A DNA stretch of 64,000 nt from Clostridium_AW malenominatum (lineage in GTDB: Bacteria; Bacillota; Clostridia; Clostridiales; Clostridiaceae): contig NZ_BAAACF010000001.1 in NCBI RefSeq assembly GCF_039521365.1, positions 1,922,001 through 1,986,000 on the forward strand, in the 5' to 3' direction. Shown one piece after another: positions 1-7,994 of the stretch. Position 1 is the first letter of the stretch, and the number at the start of each line of letters is the position of its first letter. The translations under genes and the position numbers were made by a program. The notes under the pieces were generated by a model. That model saw only the letters and a program-made list of their open reading frames with translations, did not search any database and was not told where the DNA came from.

Positions 1-1149
1 TTTTTCTAAGAACAACTTAGCGTCTTTTCCTACCCATTCTTTTGCCACATGCCATTCTCTCTTATTATCAAGGGAACATCCTCTAGCAACGCTGTTTACA
101 TTTTCCTCTAATGCAAAACTCATAACCATTTCTAATTCCTTTTTAGATAGCATGTAAGCACCGTTGTTTAACATGTGAAATATTAAATCATCAGCTACTT
201 TATCCACTACAAATACTTCTTTTTCCGCTATACAAAGTATGTTGTTATCAAAGGAAGCCCCTTTAATTATTTCTTTAGCTGCATGTTCTATATCTGCAGT
301 TTCATCTACTATAACTGGAGGGTTGCCAGCTCCTGCTCCTATAGCTTTTTTACCAGACTGTAATAAAGTTTTTACTAATCCTGGCCCTCCTGTTCCTACA
401 AGCATTCTTATTTTAGGATGGCTAGTTAGAAGACTTAACGTGTCCATAGTAGGGTCTTTAACCATATTGATTAAATTGGTTGGTCCACCTGCTTTTGATA
501 CGGTTTTATTTAAAAGTTCAACTACATTTGCGCAAGATTTTTTCGAAGAAGGGTGAACGTTAAATACTACTGAATTACCTGCTGCAATCATACCTATAGA
601 ATTACATATTATAGTTTCTATAGGGTTAGTAACAGGAGTAACAGCTCCAATAACTCCAAAAGGTCCTTGTTCTACTATAGTTAATCCGTTATCACCTGAG
701 AAAGCTTCTGTTGTTAAATCCTCTGTACCTGGAGTCTTTGTTGCTGTTAACTCTAACTTTGCAACCTTGTGTTCATATCTTCCAAGCTTTGTTTCTTCAT
801 AAACCATTCTTCCAAGAGATTCTTTGTTATCTAGTACAACTTCTCTAATAGCCTTTATGATTCTTTCTCTGTCTTGCACATTATAATTTTTAGCAAAATT
901 CTTTTGTGCTTTATCCGCAGCTTCAATAGCTTGTCCCATGTCTTCAAATACACCAGTTATACTATCCGTAGGGCTTGTATAAGCTGTGCTTTCAGCAGAT
1001 ATCTTGCTCCCGGCCATGTTAATTTCTTTTAAAGTTTCTATGTTTACATCACTAATCTTTGCTTCCTTGGTATTTTCTGTTTTAGAAATATTTTCAATTA
1101 CCTGTTCTACTATACGTTGCAAATCCATTTCTGTTATATTCACCTTCAA
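1..1149 (-). CDS. CoA-acylating aldehyde dehydrogenase (PduP/EutE-like), microcompartment-targeted, C-terminus off window
   Basis: Oxidises an aldehyde to its acyl-CoA with NAD+ and CoA. The window holds 383 codons; about 80-100 C-terminal residues lie beyond base 1. The catalytic Cys is in NNILCIAEKE near residue 306, the pattern of PduP/EutE rather than hydrolytic dehydrogenases. The TTG start at 1149 is chosen because AGGAGG lies 8 bases upstream, overlapping the aldolase stop codon. The first ~22 residues form an amphipathic helix (MDLQRIVEQVIENISK) followed by a linker, as in encapsulation peptides of microcompartment enzymes. It is second in an operon, 12 bases after the aldolase, and probably takes the aldehyde the aldolase releases. 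The exact substrate (acetaldehyde, lactaldehyde or methylthioacetaldehyde) is inferred. Confidence 0.9.
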   Translation of the reverse strand, partial: MKVNITEMDLQRIVEQVIENISKTENTKEAKISDVNIETLKEINMAGSKISAESTAYTSPTDSITGVFEDMGQAIEAADKAQKNFAKNYNVQDRERIIKAIREVVLDNKESLGRMVYEETKLGRYEHKVAKLELTATKTPGTEDLTTEAFSGDNGLTIVEQGPFGVIGAVTPVTNPIETIICNSIGMIAAGNSVVFNVHPSSKKSCANVVELLNKTVSKAGGPTNLINMVKDPTMDTLSLLTSHPKIRMLVGTGGPGLVKTLLQSGKKAIGAGAGNPPVIVDETADIEHAAKEIIKGASFDNNILCIAEKEVFVVDKVADDLIFHMLNNGAYMLSKKELEMVMSFALEENVNSVARGCSLDNKREWHVAKEWVGKDAKLFLEK

Positions 1150-1161
1150 GAGGTACACCTC

Positions 1162-1941
1162 CTATTTGCTTAAATTTCTTATAACTTGTTCTGTAACTTT
1201 AGCAATTATATCTCTCATAGCTCCATCTTTATCATTTAATTCTTCTTTTTCTTCTACCTTGCAAGGCGGAACTCCACCAGTCTTTATACCCATTTTTTCT
1301 CTTATCTTTAAAAGCTCACTAACTTGGTTGCAGCTTAACTCATTTGCTCTATTTATTATGTTACCAGTATACATAAGTATTAAAGCATAATGTTCAAGAG
1401 ATTCCATTCTATACCAAGCTTCCATAACATCTTTTCCCCAAGTTAAAGCTCCATGATTAGCTAATAGCACTGCATTATAATCCCTACAATAAGGCGCTAT
1501 AGAATCTGGCACTTCTTGACTACCTGGTGTTGCATAAGGTGCTACTGGCACATTTCCAAGCAATACTACCGCTTCTGGCAAAACAGCTTTATCCAACTGA
1601 ATTCCTGCTATAGCAAATGATGTAGCCACTGGTGGGTGAGCATGCACAACTCCATTTACCTCAGGATTTTCATTATATACTCTAAGGTGCATTTTCACCT
1701 CTGAAGAAGGCTTATTTTTACCAGAAATTATATTGCCTTTTAAATCCATTTTAACAAGCATATCTGGAGTCATAAATCCTTTACTCACACCTGTAGGAGT
1801 ACACCATATAGCATTGGGTCCGCACTTTGCAGAAATATTCCCATCGTTAGCTGCTACAAAATTTCTACTGTACATTCTTCTTCCTATTTCACATATCATA
1901 TTTTTTGCTTCAAAATCAGAATAATATTTGCCTTTTAACAA
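1162..1941 (-). CDS. class II sugar-phosphate aldolase (FucA/Ald2 family) with C-terminal encapsulation peptide
   Basis: Zinc-dependent aldolase that cleaves a ketose 1-phosphate to DHAP and an aldehyde. Family marks are AANDGNISAK near the N-terminus, the HAHPPVATSFA metal site, and LANHGALTWG. The start is TTG at 1941, since AGAGGAGG lies 7 bases before it; the ATG at 1959 sits inside the Shine-Dalgarno. After the catalytic domain there is a charged linker and the helix DIIAKVTEQVIRNLSK, which closely matches the N-terminal helix of the next gene's dehydrogenase. C-terminal tails of this type target aldolases of fucose/rhamnose microcompartments. The linked kinase and isomerase genes suggest 5-methylthioribulose-1-P or 5-deoxyribulose-1-P as substrate; fuculose-1-P or rhamnulose-1-P cannot be excluded. 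Confidence 0.88.
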   Translation of the reverse strand: MLKGKYYSDFEAKNMICEIGRRMYSRNFVAANDGNISAKCGPNAIWCTPTGVSKGFMTPDMLVKMDLKGNIISGKNKPSSEVKMHLRVYNENPEVNGVVHAHPPVATSFAIAGIQLDKAVLPEAVVLLGNVPVAPYATPGSQEVPDSIAPYCRDYNAVLLANHGALTWGKDVMEAWYRMESLEHYALILMYTGNIINRANELSCNQVSELLKIREKMGIKTGGVPPCKVEEKEELNDKDGAMRDIIAKVTEQVIRNLSK

Positions 1942-1990
1942 TTCATATCCTCCTCTCATAATTCAACTTCAATCAATATAAAACTCGAAT

Positions 1991-2003
1991 AAACCAAATT
2001 TTT
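1991..2003. promoter_or_regulatory. putative operator, AAACCAAATTTTT
   Basis: This 13-base word recurs exactly at 9262-9274, in front of the transporter/mtnKA operon. It lies between the likely promoter and start of the aldolase operon (TTGACA read on the minus strand at 2060-2055). It is probably bound by the DeoR regulator encoded next door; that is inference. Confidence 0.5.
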
Positions 2004-2071
2004 CACATTATTTTCTCTTTTCTATAATATTATTTTCCTACTTTATATTGTATTTGTCAATATTTTTTGGG

Positions 2072-2106
2072 TTTTAATTTGGTTTGTTTTTGATTTATCT
2101 TTATTT
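2072..2106. promoter_or_regulatory. shared regulatory element upstream of the aldolase operon and DeoR gene
   Basis: The segment starts TTTTAATTTGG and ends TTTATCTTTATTT. The same two ends at the same 22-base spacing recur at 9321-9355. It also contains TTTGGTTTGTTTTTGA (2078-2093), present identically on the minus strand at 9233-9248. It sits about 12 bases upstream of the minus-strand TTGACA and before the DeoR promoter, so it could control both directions. Confidence 0.55.
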
Positions 2107-2139
2107 TTAGGATAATTCCCAAAAACCCCAACCTAATAT

Positions 2140-2168
2140 TTGCTAATATTCAGGCGCAATGTTATAAT
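2140..2168 (+). promoter_or_regulatory. promoter of the DeoR-family gene
   Basis: TTGCTA, a 17-base spacer and a perfect TATAAT, ending 36 bases before the ATG; AAAGGTGA is the ribosome site. Confidence 0.6.
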
Positions 2169-2204
2169 AAAGTAAAGAAAATAAAGGTATAAAGGTGATA
2201 TAGC

Positions 2205-2966
2205 ATGCTACCAATTGCAAGAAGAAATAAAATTAAAGAAATAATAACAGAAAAAAAGAGTGTTATTGTATCGGAATTAGCCAAAAATTTCAAGGTAACA
2301 GAAGAAACCATAAGAAAAGACCTGCAACAATTAGAAGAAGAAGGGCTTTTAACTCGTACCTACGGCGGTGCATATATCTCTGATGGAGTTGAAAATGATG
2401 TTGATATCAATTTAAGAGAGCATATATATATTGAAGGAAAACAAAAAATTGCTCAAATGTGTATCAACTACATCAACAACGGCGACTCAATCTTCTTAGA
2501 TGCATCTACCACTTCTTTATATATAGCTTCAAACCTAAAAGAAAAAAGGTTAACTGTTACCACTAACTCAATCAAAATAATGAACCTCTTAGCTGACAAT
2601 CCTAATATAAAGCTAATCATTATAGGCGGAAGAGTAGAACATCCTTCAATGTCTGCCTTAGGTAGAAACGCAGAGTTCAATATAAACAACTACTTTTTCG
2701 ATGCCGCATTCATATCCTGTCGAGCTATAAATATACTTCATGGAATTACAGATTCCAATGAACAACAAGCAGAAATACGTAAAATAGCTATAAATCACTC
2801 AAATCACACCTACTTAGTTGCGGATTATACAAAATTTGATCGAACAGCCTTTACTAAAATTTGTGATTTTGATGTTATAGACACACTAATAGTTGATAAA
2901 CCACTTTCTCAAGAATGGGAAAATTACTTAAAAAACTTCGAAACCAAACTCATTGAATGTGATTAA
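2205..2966 (+). CDS. DeoR/GlpR-family transcriptional regulator of the deoxypentose/aldehyde locus
   Basis: A 253-residue repressor of usual family length. The N-terminal DeoR helix-turn-helix is residues ~5-60 (VSELAKNFKVTEETIRKDL, then LEEEGLLTRTYGGA). The C-terminal DeoRC sensor domain includes the IFLDASTTSLYIA phosphate-binding loop, TTNS and the IIIGGRV segment. Members normally sense a phosphorylated sugar intermediate. It is divergent from the aldolase operon and convergent with the mtnK-mtnA operon, and repeated motifs occur in the promoter regions of both. It is therefore the likely regulator of both, perhaps responding to a 1-phosphate made by the kinase or isomerase. Confidence 0.9.
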   Translation: MLPIARRNKIKEIITEKKSVIVSELAKNFKVTEETIRKDLQQLEEEGLLTRTYGGAYISDGVENDVDINLREHIYIEGKQKIAQMCINYINNGDSIFLDASTTSLYIASNLKEKRLTVTTNSIKIMNLLADNPNIKLIIIGGRVEHPSMSALGRNAEFNINNYFFDAAFISCRAINILHGITDSNEQQAEIRKIAINHSNHTYLVADYTKFDRTAFTKICDFDVIDTLIVDKPLSQEWENYLKNFETKLIECD

Positions 2967-3046
2967 TTAGTTTTTAGTTGATAGTTTTTTAATTAATAGT
3001 TATAGATAGAATTTTGCATTACAAAATTCTTAAACTAGTAAACTTA

Positions 3047-3095
3047 AAATTCCTATGGAACTTTCCTATTAAAGAAATTCCATAGGAATTTTTTC
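3047..3095. terminator. bidirectional terminator between DeoR gene and mtnA
   Basis: AAATTCCTATGGAA and TTCCATAGGAATTT form a 14-bp perfect stem with T-rich flank on the plus side and A-rich flank on the other, serving both convergent genes. Confidence 0.8.
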
Positions 3096-3116
3096 CTTAA
3101 CTAAATAACTAGCAAA

Positions 3117-4169
3117 CTAAAAAAGTTTTGAAAGACTTTCGTTATATGGTGGATAAGCTATGCCCTTTTCTGTAATTATAGCTGAAATTAATTTATTATC
3201 CGTTACATCAAAGCAAGGATTATAAACCTTAACCCCTTGTGGTGCCATTGGCTTTTCGTACCACTTTGAAGTCACTTCTTCATCTGGTCTTAATTCTATA
3301 TGAATATCATCTCCATGGGCACATTTCAAATCAATAGTTGATAACGGTGCACATACATAAAAAGGTATGCCATAATGTTTAGCTAAAATAGCTACTCCTG
3401 AAGTTCCTATTTTATTTGCCGTATCTCCATTTGCTGCTACTCTATCACAACCTACTAAAACCGCTCCAATTTTTCCTTCTTTCATAACTATAGAAGCCAT
3501 ATTATCACAAATTAAAGCCACATCTACTCCAGCTTCTTTTAGCTCCCAAGCAGTTAATCTTGCTCCTTGAAGTAGTGGTCTTGTTTCATCTGCATATACC
3601 TTAAAATTAACTCCTCTTTCTTTACCAAGATAAATTGGCGCTAGAGCTGTACCATATTTAGCTGTGGCTATAGCCCCTGCATTGCAGTGAGTGAGTATTC
3701 CCATACCATCTTTTAATAAAGATAGAGCATATTCCCCTATAGTTTCACAAACCTTAGCATCTTCTTCTCTAATTGTTTCAGCTTCATCTTTTAAAGCATT
3801 CTTAACTTCAACAGGAGTTTTTCCTTTTTCCTTTAAAATTCTTGTTTCCATTCTGTCAAGAGCCCAGAATAGATTTACTGCTGTAGGTCTTGAGGATGCT
3901 AAATATTCTTTAACCTTCTTAAAGTCTTCATATAACTCATCATAAGTTTCAGCTTTTGACTCCTTTGTTCCTAGATAAGCTCCGTATCCCGCTGCTATAC
4001 CAATAGCAGGAGCTCCTCTTACTCTTAAGGAATATATAGCTTCCCATATTTGATTTTGACTTGTTAGTCTTAAAAAAATCTTTTCATTAGGGAGTAACGT
4101 TTGGTCTAAAATTACTAGTGTACTATTTTCATCATCTAATATTACAGATTGTATAGCCTGATTTTCCAT
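3117..4169 (-). CDS. mtnA: S-methyl-5-thioribose-1-phosphate isomerase (or 5-deoxyribose-1-phosphate isomerase)
   Basis: Converts the aldose 1-phosphate to the ketose 1-phosphate in methylthioribose salvage. 350 residues, normal length. Signature segments are RVRGAPAIGIAAGYG, THCNAGAIATAKYG (catalytic Cys) and VGCDRVAANGDTANKIGT (catalytic Asp), typical of MtnA rather than eIF2B subunits. The ATG at 4169 is preferred over the in-frame GTG at 4178 because AAGGTGA lies just before it, overlapping the end of mtnK. It is the last gene of the transporter-mtnK-mtnA operon and is followed by a strong terminator. No encapsulation peptide is seen, so this step is probably cytosolic. MtnA homologues can also act on 5-deoxyribose-1-P. 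Confidence 0.93.
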   Translation of the reverse strand: MENQAIQSVILDDENSTLVILDQTLLPNEKIFLRLTSQNQIWEAIYSLRVRGAPAIGIAAGYGAYLGTKESKAETYDELYEDFKKVKEYLASSRPTAVNLFWALDRMETRILKEKGKTPVEVKNALKDEAETIREEDAKVCETIGEYALSLLKDGMGILTHCNAGAIATAKYGTALAPIYLGKERGVNFKVYADETRPLLQGARLTAWELKEAGVDVALICDNMASIVMKEGKIGAVLVGCDRVAANGDTANKIGTSGVAILAKHYGIPFYVCAPLSTIDLKCAHGDDIHIELRPDEEVTSKWYEKPMAPQGVKVYNPCFDVTDNKLISAIITEKGIAYPPYNESLSKLF

Positions 4170-4179
4170 AAATTTCACC

Positions 4180-5403
4180 TTACCTTTTACACTCTTCTAT
4201 TAACTCTAAATAGCTATCACCATTTAACATAACTTCTCTGTTCATAATAAGCTTCTTTCCAACTACCAAACAGAATTTTTCTGCTTCGGTTCTCTTTTCT
4301 TTATCCTCTATAGAAGTAATGTCTTTTACGTGAGCTAATCCTAAAATTCTTCTACAAAGCTCTAATCCCGCAACTCCAGCAGTGTCCCTTAATATGCTAT
4401 TTAAGTAATATTCTTTAAAACCTTCATATTTAGCTACTTTTTCTGTAGCCTTTTCATGGAACAACTTATTGAACTTTTCTTTAAACATATCCACAACATC
4501 TTTAATAGCGGATTTAGTCCAGTTTATATAATTTTCCTTTTCCGCTCCCTCTTCCATGGTAGCTTGTCCACTTACCATTGCAAAAATAAGATGAGCTACT
4601 ACATTTCCTACGTCATATCCCGCCGGTCCATAAAAAGCGAACTCTGGATCTATAACTTTAGTGGAGTCTTCTTTTATAAATACAGAACCACTGTGTAAAT
4701 CTCCATGAACTAAACTTTGAGCGTTATTCATAAATTCAAATTTTAATTTTGCTGTTTCTAGAATAAACTTCTTATCATCCCATAGCAATTCCTTAGCTAG
4801 TGGTTTTGTAGCTTCAAATATATCATTTCTTGGGCAGTCAAAGAAAGGTTCTGTGTATACTAAATCCTCAGATATTTCGCAAAGTTCTGGATTTATAAAG
4901 CTTTTAACAGATTCCTTTTTTTCTTTATGACCCATAACTACATCAGTAGTAAGCAATAAAGTATTAACCATGTAAGTAGTTATATGATCTGCAAACAAAG
5001 GAAAACTTTTATGCTTTAAAAGAGCTGTTCTTAATATTTCATGGTCAGACAAATCCTCCATTGCACAGCAGTTCATTATTGGATCATAATGATATACTTC
5101 TGGAACTAGTCCAGGAGCTAGGGAATATTGTAATTTTAAAATTTCACTTTCTATTCTATTTCTATCTGGTGATAGTTTAAATTCATCAGAAATTCTAGCC
5201 ACAGGACCCGCTTGTTTTACAATTACAGATTTATTGTTCTTTTTATCTATAACTCTAAAAACATAATTTAGATTTCCATCTCCAATTTCTTTACAAGTTA
5301 ATTCCGCATCTTCTTGGAAAAACTTCAATACGGTTTTTGAATACTCTATAGCTTCTTCTTCCTTCATAGTAAAATATTCTTTGGTAAAATCTATTTTTGA
5401 CAT
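4180..5403 (-). CDS. mtnK: 5-methylthioribose kinase (possibly also 5-deoxyribose kinase)
   Basis: Phosphorylates the free sugar at C1 with ATP. 407 residues, typical of MtnK. It has the aminoglycoside-phosphotransferase-like fold: the N-lobe has GNLNYVFRV and a VIVKQAGP lysine, the catalytic loop is HGDLHSGSVF, and the metal-site segment is DPEFAFYGPAGYDVGN. The start at 5403 has AGGAGG about 8 bases upstream. It lies between the permease and mtnA with gaps of about 18 and 10 bases, so is co-transcribed. Having kinase rather than a phosphorylase implies free methylthioribose or deoxyribose as substrate, consistent with the importer in the same operon. Confidence 0.93.
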   Translation of the reverse strand: MSKIDFTKEYFTMKEEEAIEYSKTVLKFFQEDAELTCKEIGDGNLNYVFRVIDKKNNKSVIVKQAGPVARISDEFKLSPDRNRIESEILKLQYSLAPGLVPEVYHYDPIMNCCAMEDLSDHEILRTALLKHKSFPLFADHITTYMVNTLLLTTDVVMGHKEKKESVKSFINPELCEISEDLVYTEPFFDCPRNDIFEATKPLAKELLWDDKKFILETAKLKFEFMNNAQSLVHGDLHSGSVFIKEDSTKVIDPEFAFYGPAGYDVGNVVAHLIFAMVSGQATMEEGAEKENYINWTKSAIKDVVDMFKEKFNKLFHEKATEKVAKYEGFKEYYLNSILRDTAGVAGLELCRRILGLAHVKDITSIEDKEKRTEAEKFCLVVGKKLIMNREVMLNGDSYLELIEECKR

Positions 5404-5421
5404 AATTTCATCCTCCTATCA

Positions 5422-6405
5422 CTATCGTTTTTTATAATAAGTCAATGCAAGAGCAAAGGCTAATACTGTTCCTTTTACAATATCCATTGCATAATAAGGA
5501 ACTGAAAGCATTACTAATCCATTTTGTAATATACCTATTAAAACCGCCCCTACTAAAGTTCCTATAGCATTAGCCTTTCCAGAACCACCTACAGAAAAAC
5601 CTATATAAGCAGCAGCCACAGCATCCATTAAATAAGGTGCTCCAGCATTTATTTCCGCAGTCATTACACGAGAACCTAAAATTATTCCTCCAATAGCTGC
5701 AAATAGTGCGGATAAAAGATATGCTATCACTCTATATTTAGTAACAGGTATACCAGATAATCTAGCAGCCTCCATATTTCCACCAATAATATACATATAT
5801 CTTCCGTGTTTTGTATAAGTAAGGAATATATGCACTACTAAAACCACAACTAGCATTATGATTATTATCCAAGGAACCTTACCAAGCTGTGCAAATAATG
5901 GACTTATTTTTCCTGGTGCTGTTTCTCCATTTGCCATTACCATGTTTTGTGATATAACAGCTCCTTTAGTATAAGTTAATGCTACTCCTTGAAATATAAA
6001 CATAGTAGCAAGAGTCATAAGCATATCTTGGACCTTTACCTTTACTATCATAAAAGCATTTATAGCTCCTGCAACTAAAGACGCAAGTAGCGCCACTAAT
6101 ATAGAAACAAAAGCATTTTGTTCATGCCACACAAACATTGAAATAACTATAGCTACGGAAATAGAAGCTACAGAACCTACAGAAAGATCAAATCCTCCAA
6201 CAGATAATGAAATGGTTATACCAATAGCTATAATTGTTACTATAGATATGGAACGTAAAATATTTATTATATTACTTTGAGTTAAAAACCTTGGGGAAGC
6301 TATGCTAAAAAATATTAAAAGCAATACAATAGTTAATAAAGTTCCGTATTTATATAAAAAATCGAATAAACTAAAACCGTTATTTTTCTTAGCTTTATTT
6401 TCCAC
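5422..6405 (-). CDS. sugar ABC transporter permease (RbsC family)
   Basis: Membrane subunit of a ribose-type importer, with about ten hydrophobic segments (for example TIVLLLIFFSIASPRF, IAIGITISLSVGGFDLSVGSV, YLMDAVAAAYIGFSVGGSGK). The GTG start at 6405 is preferred over the upstream ATG at 6447, because AGGAGG sits 6 bases before the GTG. This gives 327 residues, normal for the family, and overlaps the ATPase stop by 11 bases, implying translational coupling. The substrate is inferred from the mtnK-mtnA genes downstream: methylthioribose, 5-deoxyribose or the related nucleoside. Confidence 0.92.
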   Translation of the reverse strand: MENKAKKNNGFSLFDFLYKYGTLLTIVLLLIFFSIASPRFLTQSNIINILRSISIVTIIAIGITISLSVGGFDLSVGSVASISVAIVISMFVWHEQNAFVSILVALLASLVAGAINAFMIVKVKVQDMLMTLATMFIFQGVALTYTKGAVISQNMVMANGETAPGKISPLFAQLGKVPWIIIIMLVVVLVVHIFLTYTKHGRYMYIIGGNMEAARLSGIPVTKYRVIAYLLSALFAAIGGIILGSRVMTAEINAGAPYLMDAVAAAYIGFSVGGSGKANAIGTLVGAVLIGILQNGLVMLSVPYYAMDIVKGTVLAFALALTYYKKR

Positions 6406-7912
6406 TATTATTTCCTCCTGTAGAATAATATAGTATTTCTTCTTCATTAGTATCAGATGTTTTAAGTTCTTTAACTATTTTTCCGTCATACATTAAGTAT
6501 ACCCTATCTGTAATACCTAAAATTTCCGAAAGTTCACAAGAAGCATATATTACCGCTTTTCCTGATTTTGCCAAACTGTATATGAGTTCAAAAATATCTT
6601 TCTTTGCTCCTACATCTACACCCTTAGTAGGCTCGTCAAATATATATAGTTCTGAATCTGTTACTAACCACTTTCCTATAGCTACCTTCTGTTGATTTCC
6701 ACCAGATAGATTTTGAACCTTAGCTTCGTGGCTAGGAGTCTTAATTCCTAAACTTCCTATCATATCTTTAGCTACTTTCTTCTCTTTTGAAAAATTTAAA
6801 AATTTACTCGCATTACAAAATTTATCAAGATTTGAAACACTTATATTTATAGCAACGGATTCACTAACCAATATCCCTTCTTTTCTTCGCTCTTCTGGCA
6901 CAAGTGCTATGCCCTGTTTTACCGCTTCATGAGGACTTTTAATAGAAAGCACTTTATCATTAAGTATTCTTTCACCAGTCACATTAGGTGTTGCCCCAAA
7001 AATAGCCTTACACAGTTCTGTTTTACCTGCTCCTACCAAACCAGATATACCAACTATTTCCCCTGCATTTACATGAAAGGAAACCTCTGACACCATCTCA
7101 CCATCACTTAAATTTTTCACTTCAAAAAGTTTTTCACCAATAACATTTTCCTTTTGGGGAAACTGTTCGTCCATTTTTCTTCCTAACATATATTCTACTA
7201 TTTCATTTGGAGTGGTTTTACTTATATCTTTTTTAACTACAAATTCTCCATCCCTCATTACTGTGATTTCATCACAAATTTCGAAAAGTTCTGGCAATCT
7301 GTGTGATATAAATATTACTCCTACATTTTTCTTTTTTAGATCCTTTACAATTCTAAAAAGTTCCTCTGTTTCAGCACTACTAAGTGGTGCTGTAGGTTCA
7401 TCTAATATTAGAAACTTACAATCTTTTGAGATTGCTCTTGCAATAAGAACCATTTGTTTTTCTGCTAAGCTTAGTTCACTTACAAGTTTTTTAGAAGATA
7501 TCTTTACATTCATATTATCTAAAATTTCTTGAGATTTTTTATAAATCTCTCTCCAATTTACTATAGAGCTCTTATCATCAGATTCTATCATATGGTTTAA
7601 CATAATATTTTCAGCTACAGTTAAATAATGAATAAGTGCAGTATCTACCTCTTGATATACTATTTGAACCCCATATTCTTTAGATTCTTTAGGAGATCTA
7701 ATAGTAGCCTTTTCATCATTAAAATATATCTCTCCTGTATAGTGGTTATAAGCACCAGACAATACCTTCATCAATGTGGATTTTCCCGCTCCATTAGCTC
7801 CTATTAAGGCATGGGATACTCCAGTTTCAGTTGTAAAATCAACATTTTTCAATGCCTTGACTCCTGGAAATTCAATAGAAATATTTTTCATGTCCAATGT
7901 TATCTTTTGCAT
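6395..7912 (-). CDS. sugar ABC transporter ATP-binding protein (RbsA family, two ABC domains)
   Basis: Tandem ATPase of a CUT2-type importer, 505 residues. Domain 1 has Walker A GANGAGKSTLMKVLSGAY, signature ELSLAEKQMV and Walker B FLILDEPTAPLSS. Domain 2 has the usual deviant Walker A (GLVGAGKTELCKAIFG), signature NLSGGNQQKVAIGKWL and Walker B LYIFDEPTKGVDVG. The ATG at 7912 is chosen because AGGTGG lies 9 bases upstream and overlaps the GTG at 7930. It lies between the binding-protein gene and the permease gene, separated from the former by a strong hairpin. Confidence 0.93.
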   Translation of the reverse strand: MQKITLDMKNISIEFPGVKALKNVDFTTETGVSHALIGANGAGKSTLMKVLSGAYNHYTGEIYFNDEKATIRSPKESKEYGVQIVYQEVDTALIHYLTVAENIMLNHMIESDDKSSIVNWREIYKKSQEILDNMNVKISSKKLVSELSLAEKQMVLIARAISKDCKFLILDEPTAPLSSAETEELFRIVKDLKKKNVGVIFISHRLPELFEICDEITVMRDGEFVVKKDISKTTPNEIVEYMLGRKMDEQFPQKENVIGEKLFEVKNLSDGEMVSEVSFHVNAGEIVGISGLVGAGKTELCKAIFGATPNVTGERILNDKVLSIKSPHEAVKQGIALVPEERRKEGILVSESVAINISVSNLDKFCNASKFLNFSKEKKVAKDMIGSLGIKTPSHEAKVQNLSGGNQQKVAIGKWLVTDSELYIFDEPTKGVDVGAKKDIFELIYSLAKSGKAVIYASCELSEILGITDRVYLMYDGKIVKELKTSDTNEEEILYYSTGGNNSGK

Positions 7913-7951
7913 TAAATCTATCCACCTCACCCTACCCTAAAATATTTACAG

Positions 7952-7978
7952 AGAGAACACATAAACCATGTGTTCTCT
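7952..7978 (-). terminator. intra-operon hairpin between binding-protein and ATPase genes
   Basis: AGAGAACACAT and ATGTGTTCTCT form a perfect 11-bp stem with a 5-base loop in the gap. There is no strong U tract, so it is more likely a partial terminator or mRNA 3'-end stabiliser that raises binding protein over membrane subunits. Confidence 0.6.
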
Positions 7979-7994
7979 TGTATGGTAGTTATAA

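Noticed and set aside
239..1390. Plus-strand ORFs of 105 and 134 codons opposite the aldehyde dehydrogenase and aldolase genes.
   Set aside because: They are antisense shadows of clear enzymes, with hydrophobic compositions typical of reversed coding and no ribosome sites.
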